64,000 nucleotides of DNA from Protonemura montana (taxonomy: Eukaryota > Arthropoda > Insecta > Plecoptera > Nemouridae). The stretch lies in contig OX387604.1 of NCBI GenBank assembly GCA_947568835.1, positions 19,497,076-19,561,075 on the forward strand, written 5' to 3'. The notes beneath the pieces were generated by a model, which had not been told where the DNA came from, ran no database searches, and saw only the letters and a list, made by a program, of their open reading frames with translations. The translations under genes were made by a program, and so were the position numbers. Positions 57,701 to 64,000 of the stretch are shown in pieces; the stretch's first letter is position 1, and every line of letters begins with the position of its first letter.

Positions 57701-58423
57701 TTAAAACTTCGAACGGTTACTGCGCATGAACAGTACAAGAGAGATATATATTTTTTTCAAATGAGTTTGTTCTGTCCCATATCTACTTCATGCGCAAAAA
57801 TACTTTTTTTTTTTAAATACAAAATTGTCGGGTTTTATGCTGTGTTGATTTGAAGTGGAATGACCCATAATATAATATAATATAATATAATATCTACATA
57901 TACATATACAAGTGGTGTGGCCGATAAGTTGTATCCCCTAGATATAGACCTGAGTAAGTTTCCACTCCAATAGCCAAAGCAAATTATGATTTTCAAGCAT
58001 ATTTTGCATATCTATCTCAGCAGACCGAGTTTCGGTTGCGGCCTGAACGAATGTGACTTGAAGTTCTGTGAAGTCAGAACAGTCAAAGAAGTCAGTCGAA
58101 CAGTCAGAAGTCGAACAGTTAGTAACAAGTTGCTATTAATGATACAGAAAATGGTTTTCAGTTCTGCAATCCATGAGTAAATAGACTGTCTTGCACCATA
58201 GAGTGGCTTGTTTCGACCGAATGGAGGCGTTTGATTACCTACCTATACATGAGGCCGCCTGTGCACGACTCGAGGAGCGCGCCCCCAAAGACACACACGT
58301 AGTACATGGTGCAGTCAGATGGGTGTTGGTAGTACCCAAACTCTTCGGGACAGTCGAACTCCTTGGCCACGTTCACCCCTGCGCCGAGACGAGCCCTGCG
58401 CTGTCCATTTACACCTTTGCTAC
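38986..58423 (-). CDS. CDA5: Chitin deacetylase, group IV (CDA5-type)
   Basis: This is a secreted, metal-dependent NodB-family (CE4) enzyme that removes acetyl groups from chitin in cuticle or gut lining. Exons in transcript order: 58243-58423, 56382-56553, 55994-56134, 54653-54729, 53654-53896, 50740-52914, 50528-50658, 49213-49412, 48375-48445, 46703-47530, 45211-45294, 44832-44921, 44634-44740, then 44027-44252 or 43382-43607, 41576-41705, 41313-41475, 40775-40919, 40321-40519, 38986-39147. Phases agree throughout and give about 1,840 codons without a signal-peptide exon. The order is a six-Cys chitin-binding domain, a linker of over 1,200 residues rich in Pro/Ser/Thr/Gln, then the NodB domain. 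There is no LDL-A module, which separates group IV from groups I and II. Catalytic motifs seen are TFDD, HSxxH (split by a splice site), RAPF, the YPGVWEVPM region, and APFGLFYHAAWF. The acceptors of the 54-kb and 53.9-kb linker exons are the least certain. Confidence 0.9.
40321..40519 (-). CDS. CDA5: CDA5 exon with NodB motif 5
   Basis: It encodes APFGLFYHAAWFTQAHHKEG and NMPDVWLVTNWQALQWVRDP, the end of the catalytic barrel. The donor is CCA/GTAAGT. Confidence 0.93.
40775..40919 (-). CDS. CDA5: CDA5 exon GVWEVPMVMWQDLNG
   Basis: It encodes VWEVPMVMWQDLNGGRCSMG and DGVYKMLIKNFERHYTTNR. It joins the preceding exon at a Gly codon (YPG/VWEVPM), giving the substrate-contacting W-E-V-P segment. 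Confidence 0.93.
40985..41226. repeat. Tandem repeat GGTGGTGCTAGTTAGCACGG in a CDA5 intron
   Basis: About three copies of a unit near 90 bp carry GGTGCTATGGTGGTGCTAG and TTAGCACGGTGCTACTGAC. A further copy lies at about 54290-54380 in another intron of the same gene. Confidence 0.7.
41313..41475 (-). CDS. CDA5: CDA5 exon VGGNKMFKMLYDSNFTYDSS
   Basis: It encodes the core barrel stretch from VGGNKMF to DYKIFHDCMIPPCPTRSYP. The DxxxxHDCxxPPCPTRSYPG pattern is typical of arthropod deacetylases. Confidence 0.93.
41576..41705 (-). CDS. CDA5: CDA5 exon with RAPF motif
   Basis: It encodes HSFGEQFSQKKWTREIAGQR and VRVEDVRGMRAPFLS. Its first His completes the metal-binding HSxxH whose HSVS part comes from either alternative exon. 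RAPF is NodB motif 3. Confidence 0.93.
43382..43607 (-). CDS. CDA5: CDA5 alternative catalytic exon A
   Basis: This 226-bp exon (phase 1 in, phase 2 out) encodes GDLAAESVPQLVMLTFDDSV, CPIAATFYVSHEWTDYGQVQ and GHEMASHSVS. It holds the catalytic Asp pair (TFDD) and the metal-binding HS. It differs from exon B at about seven of 76 residues, including Ser instead of Ala after TFDD. It lies downstream of B in transcript order. Confidence 0.92.
43862..43917. repeat. Microsatellite (AAAC/AACG)n between the alternative exons
   Basis: AAACAAAC tracts, mixed with AACG units, lie in the 419-bp intron that separates exons A and B. Confidence 0.85.
44027..44252 (-). CDS. CDA5: CDA5 alternative catalytic exon B
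   Basis: It has the same length and phases as exon A and encodes GDLLAEQVPQIVLLTFDDAV, CPIAATYYVSHEWTDYSQVQ and GHEMASHSVS. The TFDDAVN form is the one usual in the family. Including both exons would add 226 bp (not a multiple of three) and break the frame, so the two are mutually exclusive. Confidence 0.93.
44634..44740 (-). CDS. CDA5: CDA5 exon leading into the NodB domain
   Basis: It encodes PEPVYATPHVDKTAAKCRKD and VCLLPDCSCGGKDIPG, the CxxxxCxLPDCxCxGxxIPG entry sequence of deacetylases. Confidence 0.92.
44832..44921 (-). CDS. CDA5: CDA5 linker exon
   Basis: It encodes RSRPTLKPSTAIVSKAQEFV and DIYRNGAASR. The frame is fixed by matching phases on both sides. Confidence 0.75.
44957..45180. 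repeat. Two minisatellites in a CDA5 intron
   Basis: A unit of about 19 bp (CTTCGCTGCCAAA-like) runs over 44957-45085. A 17-bp GTGGACATGTTCGAGGG unit is repeated three to four times at 45118-45180. Confidence 0.75.
45211..45294 (-). CDS. CDA5: CDA5 linker exon
   Basis: It encodes GSVRNRGSGSFPTGHSETPN and RGTAPPVT. It is low-complexity and polar, supported by phase and splice sites rather than conservation. Confidence 0.7.
46031..46130. repeat. Minisatellite GGCACAA
   Basis: AAGGCACAAGGCAC-type units run for about 100 bp in the 1.4-kb CDA5 intron 45295-46702, which otherwise shows nothing recognisable. Confidence 0.8.
46703..47530 (-). CDS. CDA5: CDA5 large linker exon 2
   Basis: It encodes 276 residues of linker: SSPPQPQPQPQPQPQHQPQP, a basic central part, and PEVPEVPEVLEVPDVP repeats from a 9-bp array (46799-46865). 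It begins ATAGAGTCAGAG after CCTGCAG and ends CATAG/GTACAG. It is likely disordered and extracellular. Confidence 0.85.
48375..48445 (-). CDS. CDA5: CDA5 linker exon
   Basis: It encodes QTDNLVQYQPVARQPTPAKT and TPNR. The splice sites TTTCAG and CG/GTATGA and the phases fit the neighbours. Confidence 0.75.
48549..48890 (+). mobile_element. Non-autonomous hAT-like element
   Basis: It starts CAGTGGCATAACTACCGACG, then the GC-rich GGGGCGACCGCCCC also found at 6010-6035 (inverted). Its interior matches 250-460. The right end and target duplication were not found. Confidence 0.5.
49066..49175. repeat. Microsatellite (GATCGATTT)n
   Basis: A nine-base unit is repeated about twelve times, ending about 40 bp from the donor of the CDA5 exon at 49213. 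It reads NRS on the minus strand but lies outside the exon. Confidence 0.95.
49213..49412 (-). CDS. CDA5: CDA5 linker exon
   Basis: It encodes YGQFPTSGAQASYKPAVMPT, VPAAAPAAHDQRSTLVVPAY and GDHGVYTATVSANTGDFDNY. It is polar and Ala/Pro-rich; the donor is CAG/GTATGT. Confidence 0.85.
49995..50512. repeat. Minisatellite TGTGGTAGCTACTGTAGTAT in a CDA5 intron
   Basis: A unit of about 22 bp is repeated over 500 bp with variants, and a block of about 190 bp within it is duplicated (compare 50060-50280 with 50295-50480). Confidence 0.85.
50528..50658 (-). CDS. CDA5: CDA5 linker exon
   Basis: It encodes VEPVSAPTKASYYNDTNQYE and YDPYYSLYDEDVELYRDI. It is Tyr- and Asp-rich. Confidence 0.85.
50740..52914 (-). 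CDS. CDA5: CDA5 giant linker exon 1 (725 residues)
   Basis: This 2,175-bp exon starts YPGETRPLQVASFMSPGSSP after a CATCAG acceptor and ends in AATCAG/GTAACT. It is rich in Ser, Pro, Thr and Gln, with acidic blocks (DEDEDEDNHE), a Tyr/Asp run near 51210-51300, and a QPK repeat near 51800. It has no known globular domain. A long open frame of this length and the matching phases support it strongly. An ATG at 52934 lies just upstream in the same frame and might serve a shorter isoform without the chitin-binding domain. Confidence 0.9.
53654..53896 (-). CDS. CDA5: CDA5 linker exon with INK repeats
   Basis: It encodes KFSQIALGSSVVTREADLGD, FQPTSKDLMRLHDHHDADLD and an array of INK/INQ units from a nine-base repeat (53697-53770). 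The donor TTCAG/GTAAAA joins RFR to YPGET in phase. The 5' edge is uncertain: GAGTAG (53896) fits the phase of the polyQ exon; CTCTCAG, 15 bases later, is the alternative. Confidence 0.6.
54653..54729 (-). CDS. CDA5: CDA5 polyglutamine exon
   Basis: A CAG/CAA run lies between CCTACAG and AATACAG/GTACCA. In the phase set by the preceding exon it encodes about 24 Gln and a Tyr. It could instead be an intronic microsatellite with chance splice sites. Confidence 0.4.
55994..56134 (-). CDS. CDA5: CDA5 linker exon
   Basis: It encodes QVYLSGVQDGIQEEETDRQQ, RVYRGQPGTVTLGQNPDFRH and HSSNALP, phase 0 at both ends. The acceptor is TTTGCAG and the donor CCG/GTACAT. Confidence 0.6.
56382..56553 (-). CDS. 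CDA5: CDA5 exon: end of chitin-binding domain and linker start
   Basis: QELQTCDWPRNVGCG supplies the fifth and sixth Cys of the chitin-binding domain. A Ser/Thr/Gln-rich stretch (GETTSSGVTRPSDSRSRQNV) follows. The acceptor is CTTTCAG, phase 2. Confidence 0.9.
56824..56959. repeat. Hairpin with 57-bp arms in a CDA5 intron
   Basis: Arms 56824-56880 and 56903-56959 are inverted copies with about five mismatches and a 22-base loop. GATATGCTCTGCATTAAAGA is part of the left arm. Confidence 0.9.
56994..57352. repeat. Inverted repeat with arms of about 105 bp
   Basis: The left arm (56994-57100) and right arm (57247-57352) are imperfect inverted copies containing CCAATTTTCAGGAGTTGC and TTGTAGTTATATGAAG-like segments. 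Together with the hairpin at 56824 this forms a foldback cluster. Confidence 0.75.
57405..57868 (-). mobile_element. Foldback element relative, end GGGTCATTCC
   Basis: Inverted GGGTCATTCCACTTCAAATC at the right edge matches the left end of 16072-16840. The left part (AGCTTAATCGGTTCTCTGGT) matches 16765-16790. Confidence 0.45.
58243..58423 (-). CDS. CDA5: CDA5 exon: chitin-binding domain (first four Cys)
   Basis: It encodes EFDCPEEFGYYQHPSDCTMY, YVCVFGGALLES and CTGGLMY. With the next exon the six-Cys spacing of CBM14/ChtBD2 domains is complete. The acceptor is CTTGTTCCAG with a long pyrimidine tract, so a further 5' exon must exist. Confidence 0.92.
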
Positions 58424-59189
58424 CTGGAACAAGCGAACGAGCGCAAAGCAAGGTCAAGTGACGAATTACAAACACCGGCGTACAAAGCCACCCCAAGACG
58501 TACTAAACAATCAATTACCACGTTCAACAGCCACTCGTAACGGATACTTTGACACTGAATACACTATAAGCAGACATGTACGAGAATCTTCTCAACGAAC
58601 AATGTTTGTGTGACATTCACCGTATCACAGTACCCTGTCCATTTCAAATTTGATTCATGTAACATTTGCAGATATTTATTGAAATAGAATTTCCTTATAT
58701 TACAAAATGTGAATAGTAATCGTGGGCAAACTATATTGTACCTGGGTAGCAAACTCGTGAAAGTGGTAAGCTATCCATATCCCTGACTGGTAATTCAATC
58801 AATTGCCTGCAAACTCCCAGGCCCGGTTACCGGCATGGGACTCTGAACAAATATCAAGCCACTGAAATCACTGCAATGCTACAATTAGATCGAAAACAAT
58901 GCATTGAGCTGTTTTAGAATGTAGTTTCTCTCACAGAGTTCTTGCACTTACACACGATACAAATAATACTCTAGTTTCACGTCTCGGCTAGACTTGGCCA
59001 GACGCCACGGCGTTTAGCATTTCTTGCGTAACATTGCAATTTTTTGACTGGACTCTGTCGTGCCCGTAGCTTTTTAAGCTACTCCACGTATGCGTTTGAG
59101 GGAGGAAGGAGCAACGGATACCGACTAATACACCACGACTAACGACGTACAACGACAACAACAACAACTACGACAACAACAACTAATCC

Positions 59190-59190
<1 letters not shown>

Positions 59191-59268
<78 letters not shown>
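59191..59268. repeat. Microsatellite (CGA)n
   Basis: About 26 uninterrupted CGA triplets occur, with looser ACAACA/CGACAAC repeats on the left. Confidence 0.97.
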
Positions 59269-61135
59269 AGACAACGACAAGAAAATATGACTACGACTTA
59301 TACATCATGCAACGCTGTGGGGCTGCTTTTCTGGACGAATGTCTTATTTTTATAGCCGCTGTTTCACCGGAACAGCGACTAATTTTTCCTGGACTTTCTT
59401 TCAGAGAATTATTTTCTCACAGAAAATATTTTTTGCGCCACTGAATTAAAACGATAAATTTAGAAGTAATTCCAGTGGATATTCGATTTTGGATCTTCGA
59501 ACTCACAATTTTTCTGGAATTTTTAATGACATTTTTCGTAAATTTGATTGGTTAGCAAACTTCCCGACCGATTTTGCTGACAATCCCAGGGGGTGTATGT
59601 TGAGAAAATTTTGAAAATTTAACACTTTTTGGCCGACACTATATTTCTGGAGTTAGGTCATACGTTTAAAGTCTTGCAGTGCTTAAAGACGTACCATTGT
59701 CACCAGTGGTGGCTGGTGGGCAATGGGGCAGTGGACGGGCTCCACTGCGCATGTGTGAATTATGAATTAGATATCTGTAACAACTCTTGTTGGTTCACTA
59801 GCAGGAACAAGGAAATCATACGTCCTTAGCTCCAAGGGTTCTTGAAATCTAGCACTGCATTCACCAGCCTCAAAGCTACTTTCTAAATCAATGCAAATAT
59901 TGAATAACGTACAACTATGAATAAAAAATGAAACTGGTACAACACCAATGCCTCCTATGAGTTATGTCAGATTGTTGACTATTTCCTTGGTTATTTCATG
60001 TTTTTCCATATTTTTCCTTCTCGTAGTCCGCTCAGTCCGGCAAACTAAGCGAAAACTAAACGAAAACTAAACGAGAACTAAACGAGAACAAAACGAGAAG
60101 ATGCGACATTCAGACCAGAACCCAGTACAAGCCGTGATCCGTGACATTTGCAAAGACTTCACAACACATTTGACCACACGTGAAGGCTGCACAAACGCAA
60201 ATTAAAACAATCGAACTGAAATTAATTTACAAAAGAATTACAGGATCGATAAAAAGATGGCACTCAAAAGCAAGTCAATGATTGACTGAGCAATGTACTA
60301 AAAACTACATGTGCCGAATTTATTCCTACTTTGGTCACCCTTGCCGGCCCGGACAAAGACTTTCTCTCGGTTCCCGCCGTCGAACTTTCACCGTGGTAAA
60401 TTCGACCGACTGGCCGCGGCCGTTGCTTAAATGCCGAAAATATTACAAAATCTTATATAATACCCAAGCCTAGGTATTTTCGTCATAATATAACTAAAAA
60501 TAATATCATATATTAGCATTAGTTTTTAACGCCGATATTTTGCAAGCACGTTGTCTACGTGCCCTGTTCGAACTGACAGATAACTCCGAGAAGATATGCT
60601 CTTAAAATTCTCTGTTATTTAGTTATACTGAAGTTTTTCGTGTAATTGGAAAGTACCTGGCACAATAAAGACAGCATATAGCAATTATTTATCGCTTGCA
60701 AACTGTTATTGTACTCTAATAGCATTCGTTCAAGGTCTTCGTCAAAATTCTAGCTCAATTTTTCAATTGTTTTCTTTGGTTTTGTGATTTTTGAGCTCAA
60801 TTTTCTTTTGAATTGCGTTCCGATTGCTAATCCCACTCATGGCAAGAGCATGTAGCGTCCTCTTATTAGATGGGGCATCTCTTTTGCTGTAGCTAGCGTC
60901 TTCTATAGGATGGGAGCATCTCTTTTGCTGTAGCAAGTGTCTTCTTACAGGAGATACCGTTGGCGGAAAAGAGGAAAAGAACTCACAAAGGAACTGCTGC
61001 ATGGATTTGTGAATTGTAGTTTCATTTGAAAGTGTTTTATTGACATGTCCGTGTCTGAAGGTTAGGGCGGGGTCGGTCTCTGCATTGCATAATATCCGTC
61101 TTTCAGTGCATGTGATATCGTTTATGGGCCTAATG

Positions 61136-61249
61136 CTGGAGGTTGGTGGGCAGCCTCTCACAGAGTTTTGATTTCTGGAAGTTGGTGGGCAGCCGCTCAC
61201 AGAGTTTTGATTTCTGGAGGTTGGTGGGCAGCCACAGAGTTTTGATTTC
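61136..61249. repeat. Tandem repeat, 39-bp unit, three copies
   Basis: Each unit contains GGTTGGTGGGCAGCC and ACAGAGTTTTGATTT. Confidence 0.85.
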
Positions 61250-61662
61250 GATGCTGCACTGCATGTGAAGAATTGCATTGCCAAGCAGAAAACTCGAAAC
61301 GAACAGTATAGAGTGTAAAACGAGTTTTATAAGCATATCATTGTGTATTTCCTGTACTAGAATGCAGCATAATTTTGGGCGGAGACAGGACTAGCCATAA
61401 TATGGAGGCACACGTTTCGGGAACAAAGATCCTTTTTGATACCCCTTTTCATCCCCTTTTTAAACCCCTTTGACACCCCTTGAATGGCGTACGCAGCTCA
61501 TTCCAAAAGAAATATTTTTTGAAGCAATGGTCAAAGTAAAAGTGTGCGCATGGTCAGATGCTTACAACTCAGGTGATTGTAATTCAGGTGATTAAAAATA
61601 ATGTGCTTTTAACTCAGGTGCTTTTGACTCGGATGCTTTTAACTTGGGTGCTTTTAGCTCAC

Positions 61663-61884
61663 GGCATGTGAATGTTTCTCATCAACGACTGCTCGATCAA
61701 CGACGTGACGCCGAGCTCTAGCTGCTCTAGTTTGCGGAATCAAACGAATGCCTGTTGTACGCGGATAGTCGCGGTAGTACGCGAAAAGTATATCAGCAGG
61801 AAATCCATCCATATCCACGGCAGCCCTAGCGGTAACCGTAAACACAATGCAACGCAATGCAATCGAGAACGAGAGCGAAATCAT
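61663..61884 (-). CDS. Candidate CDA5 signal-peptide exon
   Basis: From ATG 61884 the frame reads MISLSFSIALRCIVFTVTAR, a plausible signal peptide, then AAVDMDGFPADILFAYYRDY and basic residues. It ends in GCC/GTGAGC (phase 0). The next known exon needs phase 1, so at least one unseen exon would be required. It could also belong to another gene or be chance. Confidence 0.3.
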
Positions 61885-62334
61885 ACTCGGTGAAATTACC
61901 GAGATCAAATCAAAATCGTAAATTATTTTTCCTGGATTCTTACTGAAAATGTAACAATCTGTGCATTTTTCCGTGGTCTGCTCTTCGTTTCTAATTTTAA
62001 ATTTGCTTCTATCTCTTGTTCTTACTCTTACTCTCACTTGGCCTTTAAAAGAGCAAATGTCAACATTTCTCATTGAGAAATTCATTAACCTCCGGGGGAT
62101 CCTACTTATTGTGTGCTTATGTACCTGCTTTCCGTATAACCGTTGAGTTTATAGGTGCAGTCAGAGAGCCCGCGTTTATGCTAAACTTTCTGCTGAGCAA
62201 ACGAGCCGGCAATACGTGGTAACATTAGGTGCCACATGATGGCCATATCAACAAACCTCTACAAGTAAATAATTACGACTCAAAATATCGATACGTGTTT
62301 ATCAACTGTTGAGTTGAGGACCAATGAAGATTAA

Positions 62335-62465
62335 TTGAGCGTTAATGCAAGTAACCAGCGAGAAATAATGATATTACATTTTTTCACAATCAAAACGGCG
62401 ACATCCTTCATTTTCTTCGGTAGGCCATTTTTCGCACAGACAGTTTAACATTAGCGTTATGGAAG
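62335..62465 (+). mobile_element. SINE body, diverged copy
   Basis: GTAACCAGCGAGAAATA, GGCCATTTTTCGCACAGACA and TTTAACATTAGCGTT match the body of the SINE at 14820-14970 with many changes. Confidence 0.45.
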
Positions 62466-64000
62466 TACGTCAAAACAAAATAGATGTCAACGAACTAAAC
62501 GGGTCCATCTCAAAACACCAAATCAAAAATAACCATCATGTATTACGCTTCCTTTACACCAAAAAATCGAAGCATTTCAAACGCAAGTATAGAATTGTTG
62601 AAACTTCCGTTTAGATTTGGAGCATTTAATTTCGTAATGAAGGCGACGCTTTTCGCAATTCCCTTTCTAGTTGTTTTCACTAAAGTGTGAACAATTTGTT
62701 GTGATTTTCTGTATTTGTGTGCAAGGCATATTGCATGGCCATGCAAACCGCACGCCGCACGCCCGCACGCCGCCCGCTCGCTGATTAATTACGTATGGTG
62801 TCTGCAACAGCGAATGTCCGTCCATGCATTCGCTCCAGTTGCTCTTATAGGTTTTGCCTTGGAAATTCACGTTCACCGCGAATAACCGACCACACCCTTA
62901 CTGGCCTCGGACCAAACCTTAGGCTGTTCCCCGGTTCCCGGTTCCCGGCTCCCAGTTTCCAGTTCCTCAGCTCCACGCTACTGTCTTAGAAGAGAGTGGC
63001 TCCTTCTGTTTCAGTTTTATTCACTATAAGATCCAGAGGAAATCCGTGCAACTTAATTTTGTTCATTTTGCCGCTCATACCTTATATTATCTTATATCTT
63101 TGTCTTATCTTTTTGTTAACGTGGAAAAAGTGACCAAGAAACAGGCAGGTGCAGTCCAAGGAGAAACATTTTCTAGGTTTGTCTTCAGTATCCGCCGGTA
63201 GATACCGGCACTTTGCGTTCTTGCAGCTTGTAATTGTTACCTACTTGTACTTGTTTTGGTTGAGGCATGCCAGCAAGAAAAGTGATCTAGAAATGTGTTT
63301 TTTTCTTGCAAGCCAGTGCAGTTGAAGCGCGGTCGAGGATACATGCCACAAGGAGAAAGCTCAGCAAGTTAGCTTCGTAGTTAGTTGGTTAGTAGGTACC
63401 CCAGCCTCATGGTACAGGCAATGCGACTGCATAACCTGCATCAGTCCAAGTTTAGACCAAAATCTGACCATGATAAGACCATGTTGGCAAACGGGCTGAA
63501 TGTTACCAATGGCCACGATTATATCTCGTCACCGACATCCTTTGTTCACTGCCTCAACACTTTGCAGGCCAAATGTTTCTCCTCATGTTTTCTTACTTTT
63601 TGAAAACCTGTTTGTTAACTCTCGAGTCGCGAACTTACTGAGCTTACCAAGATAACCGAGATTACCGGGCTTACCGAGCTTACCGAGCGTATTGAGCTTA
63701 CCTAGCTTACACAGCTTACCAAGCACACTGGGCTTACCAAGCTAATTGAGCTTACCAAGCTTACCATAGCAGTTAGCTTATTACAATCAGATGTAACGTG
63801 CATTTTGTCATCATTCACGAATTAATGAGAGGAATATCGATGCTCTACTCCACAGCGCCTCTTTAAGGATGCTGGGCTAACGCTTGGCTGCCGTTGGGCT
63901 ACCGTTGGGCTACTGCTGGGCTACCGCTGAGCTACCGCTGGGCTACCGCTGGGCTACAGCTGGGCAACATCAGGTGCACTTGCGTCTCAGCATGTGTCGC
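62466..64000. other. Right-end stretch without a supported gene
   Basis: Open frames are short and unrecognised. Minisatellites of GAGCTTACC type (63631-63775) and GGGCTACCGCT type (63866-63966) fill the end. Confidence 0.5.

Larger units (their letters stand above)
58424..61662. other. Stretch upstream of the chitin-binding exon
   Basis: No supported exon was found, although a CDA5 5' exon is expected in or beyond it. It holds a (GAC)n array (59191-59268), a possible hAT end CAGTGGTGGCTGGTG (59704), repeats of about 48 bp (60850-60957) and 39 bp (61136-61249). Confidence 0.4.

Noticed and set aside
59704-59760. Full hAT element starting CAGTGGTGGCTGGTG
   Set aside because: Only one possible end is visible, with no partner terminus, target duplication or transposase.

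Overview
The window is eukaryotic DNA from an animal, most likely an arthropod. Its genes are split by GT-AG introns of about 60 bp to 4.7 kb and sit in AT-rich sequence full of microsatellites, minisatellites and decayed transposons. The chitin deacetylase with a chitin-binding domain points to a chitin-making ecdysozoan. Its CDA5-type layout (chitin-binding domain, very long Ser/Thr/Pro/Gln-rich linker, NodB domain) is best known from arthropods. I cannot name the class; a crustacean-like genome would fit but is not shown.

Three genes can be followed exon by exon, with every internal splice phase consistent. (1) 8668-15649, plus strand: class II CPD DNA photolyase, 10 exons, 592 aa, ending in a histone-H1-like Lys/Pro/Ala repeat tail. 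(2) 18371-29053, plus strand: peroxisomal acyl-CoA oxidase (ACOX1 type), 11 exons, 671 aa, with the YEGENT active-site region and an unusual C-terminal tripeptide ANL. (3) 38986-58423, minus strand: a group IV (CDA5-type) chitin deacetylase, 19 exons per transcript, about 1,840 aa plus an unseen or tentative signal-peptide exon. It has two same-length, same-phase copies of the first catalytic exon (43382-43607 and 44027-44252) that can only be used alternatively. A possible 3' end of a fourth, unidentified gene lies at 16-3357 on the plus strand.

Region by region: 1-8.6 kb holds the tentative gene tail, tandem repeats and decayed repeats. 8.7-15.6 kb is the photolyase. 15.7-18.4 kb holds a foldback element and a tRNA-derived SINE. 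18.4-29.1 kb is ACOX; intron 9 holds a LINE reverse-transcriptase relic (minus strand) into which a 2,553-bp hAT element has jumped, with an exact 8-bp target duplication. 29.1-39.0 kb has no recognisable gene. It contains tRNA-like SINE pieces, a short perfect-looking hairpin, and two copies of a 1.05-kb block that each carry a CRE/CCAAT promoter-like core between divergent ATGs. 39.0-58.4 kb is the chitin deacetylase, and 58.4-64 kb holds repeats and a candidate signal-peptide exon.

The three genes are functionally unrelated (DNA repair, peroxisomal beta-oxidation, cuticle chitin modification), so this looks like ordinary chromosomal neighbourhood rather than a functional cluster. The most notable items are the mutually exclusive catalytic exons of the deacetylase, the basic repeat tail of the photolyase, exon-end duplications just inside introns of two genes, the nested hAT-in-LINE insertion, and the duplicated divergent promoter-like block. 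Protein identities come from family motifs recognised by eye; no database search was run.
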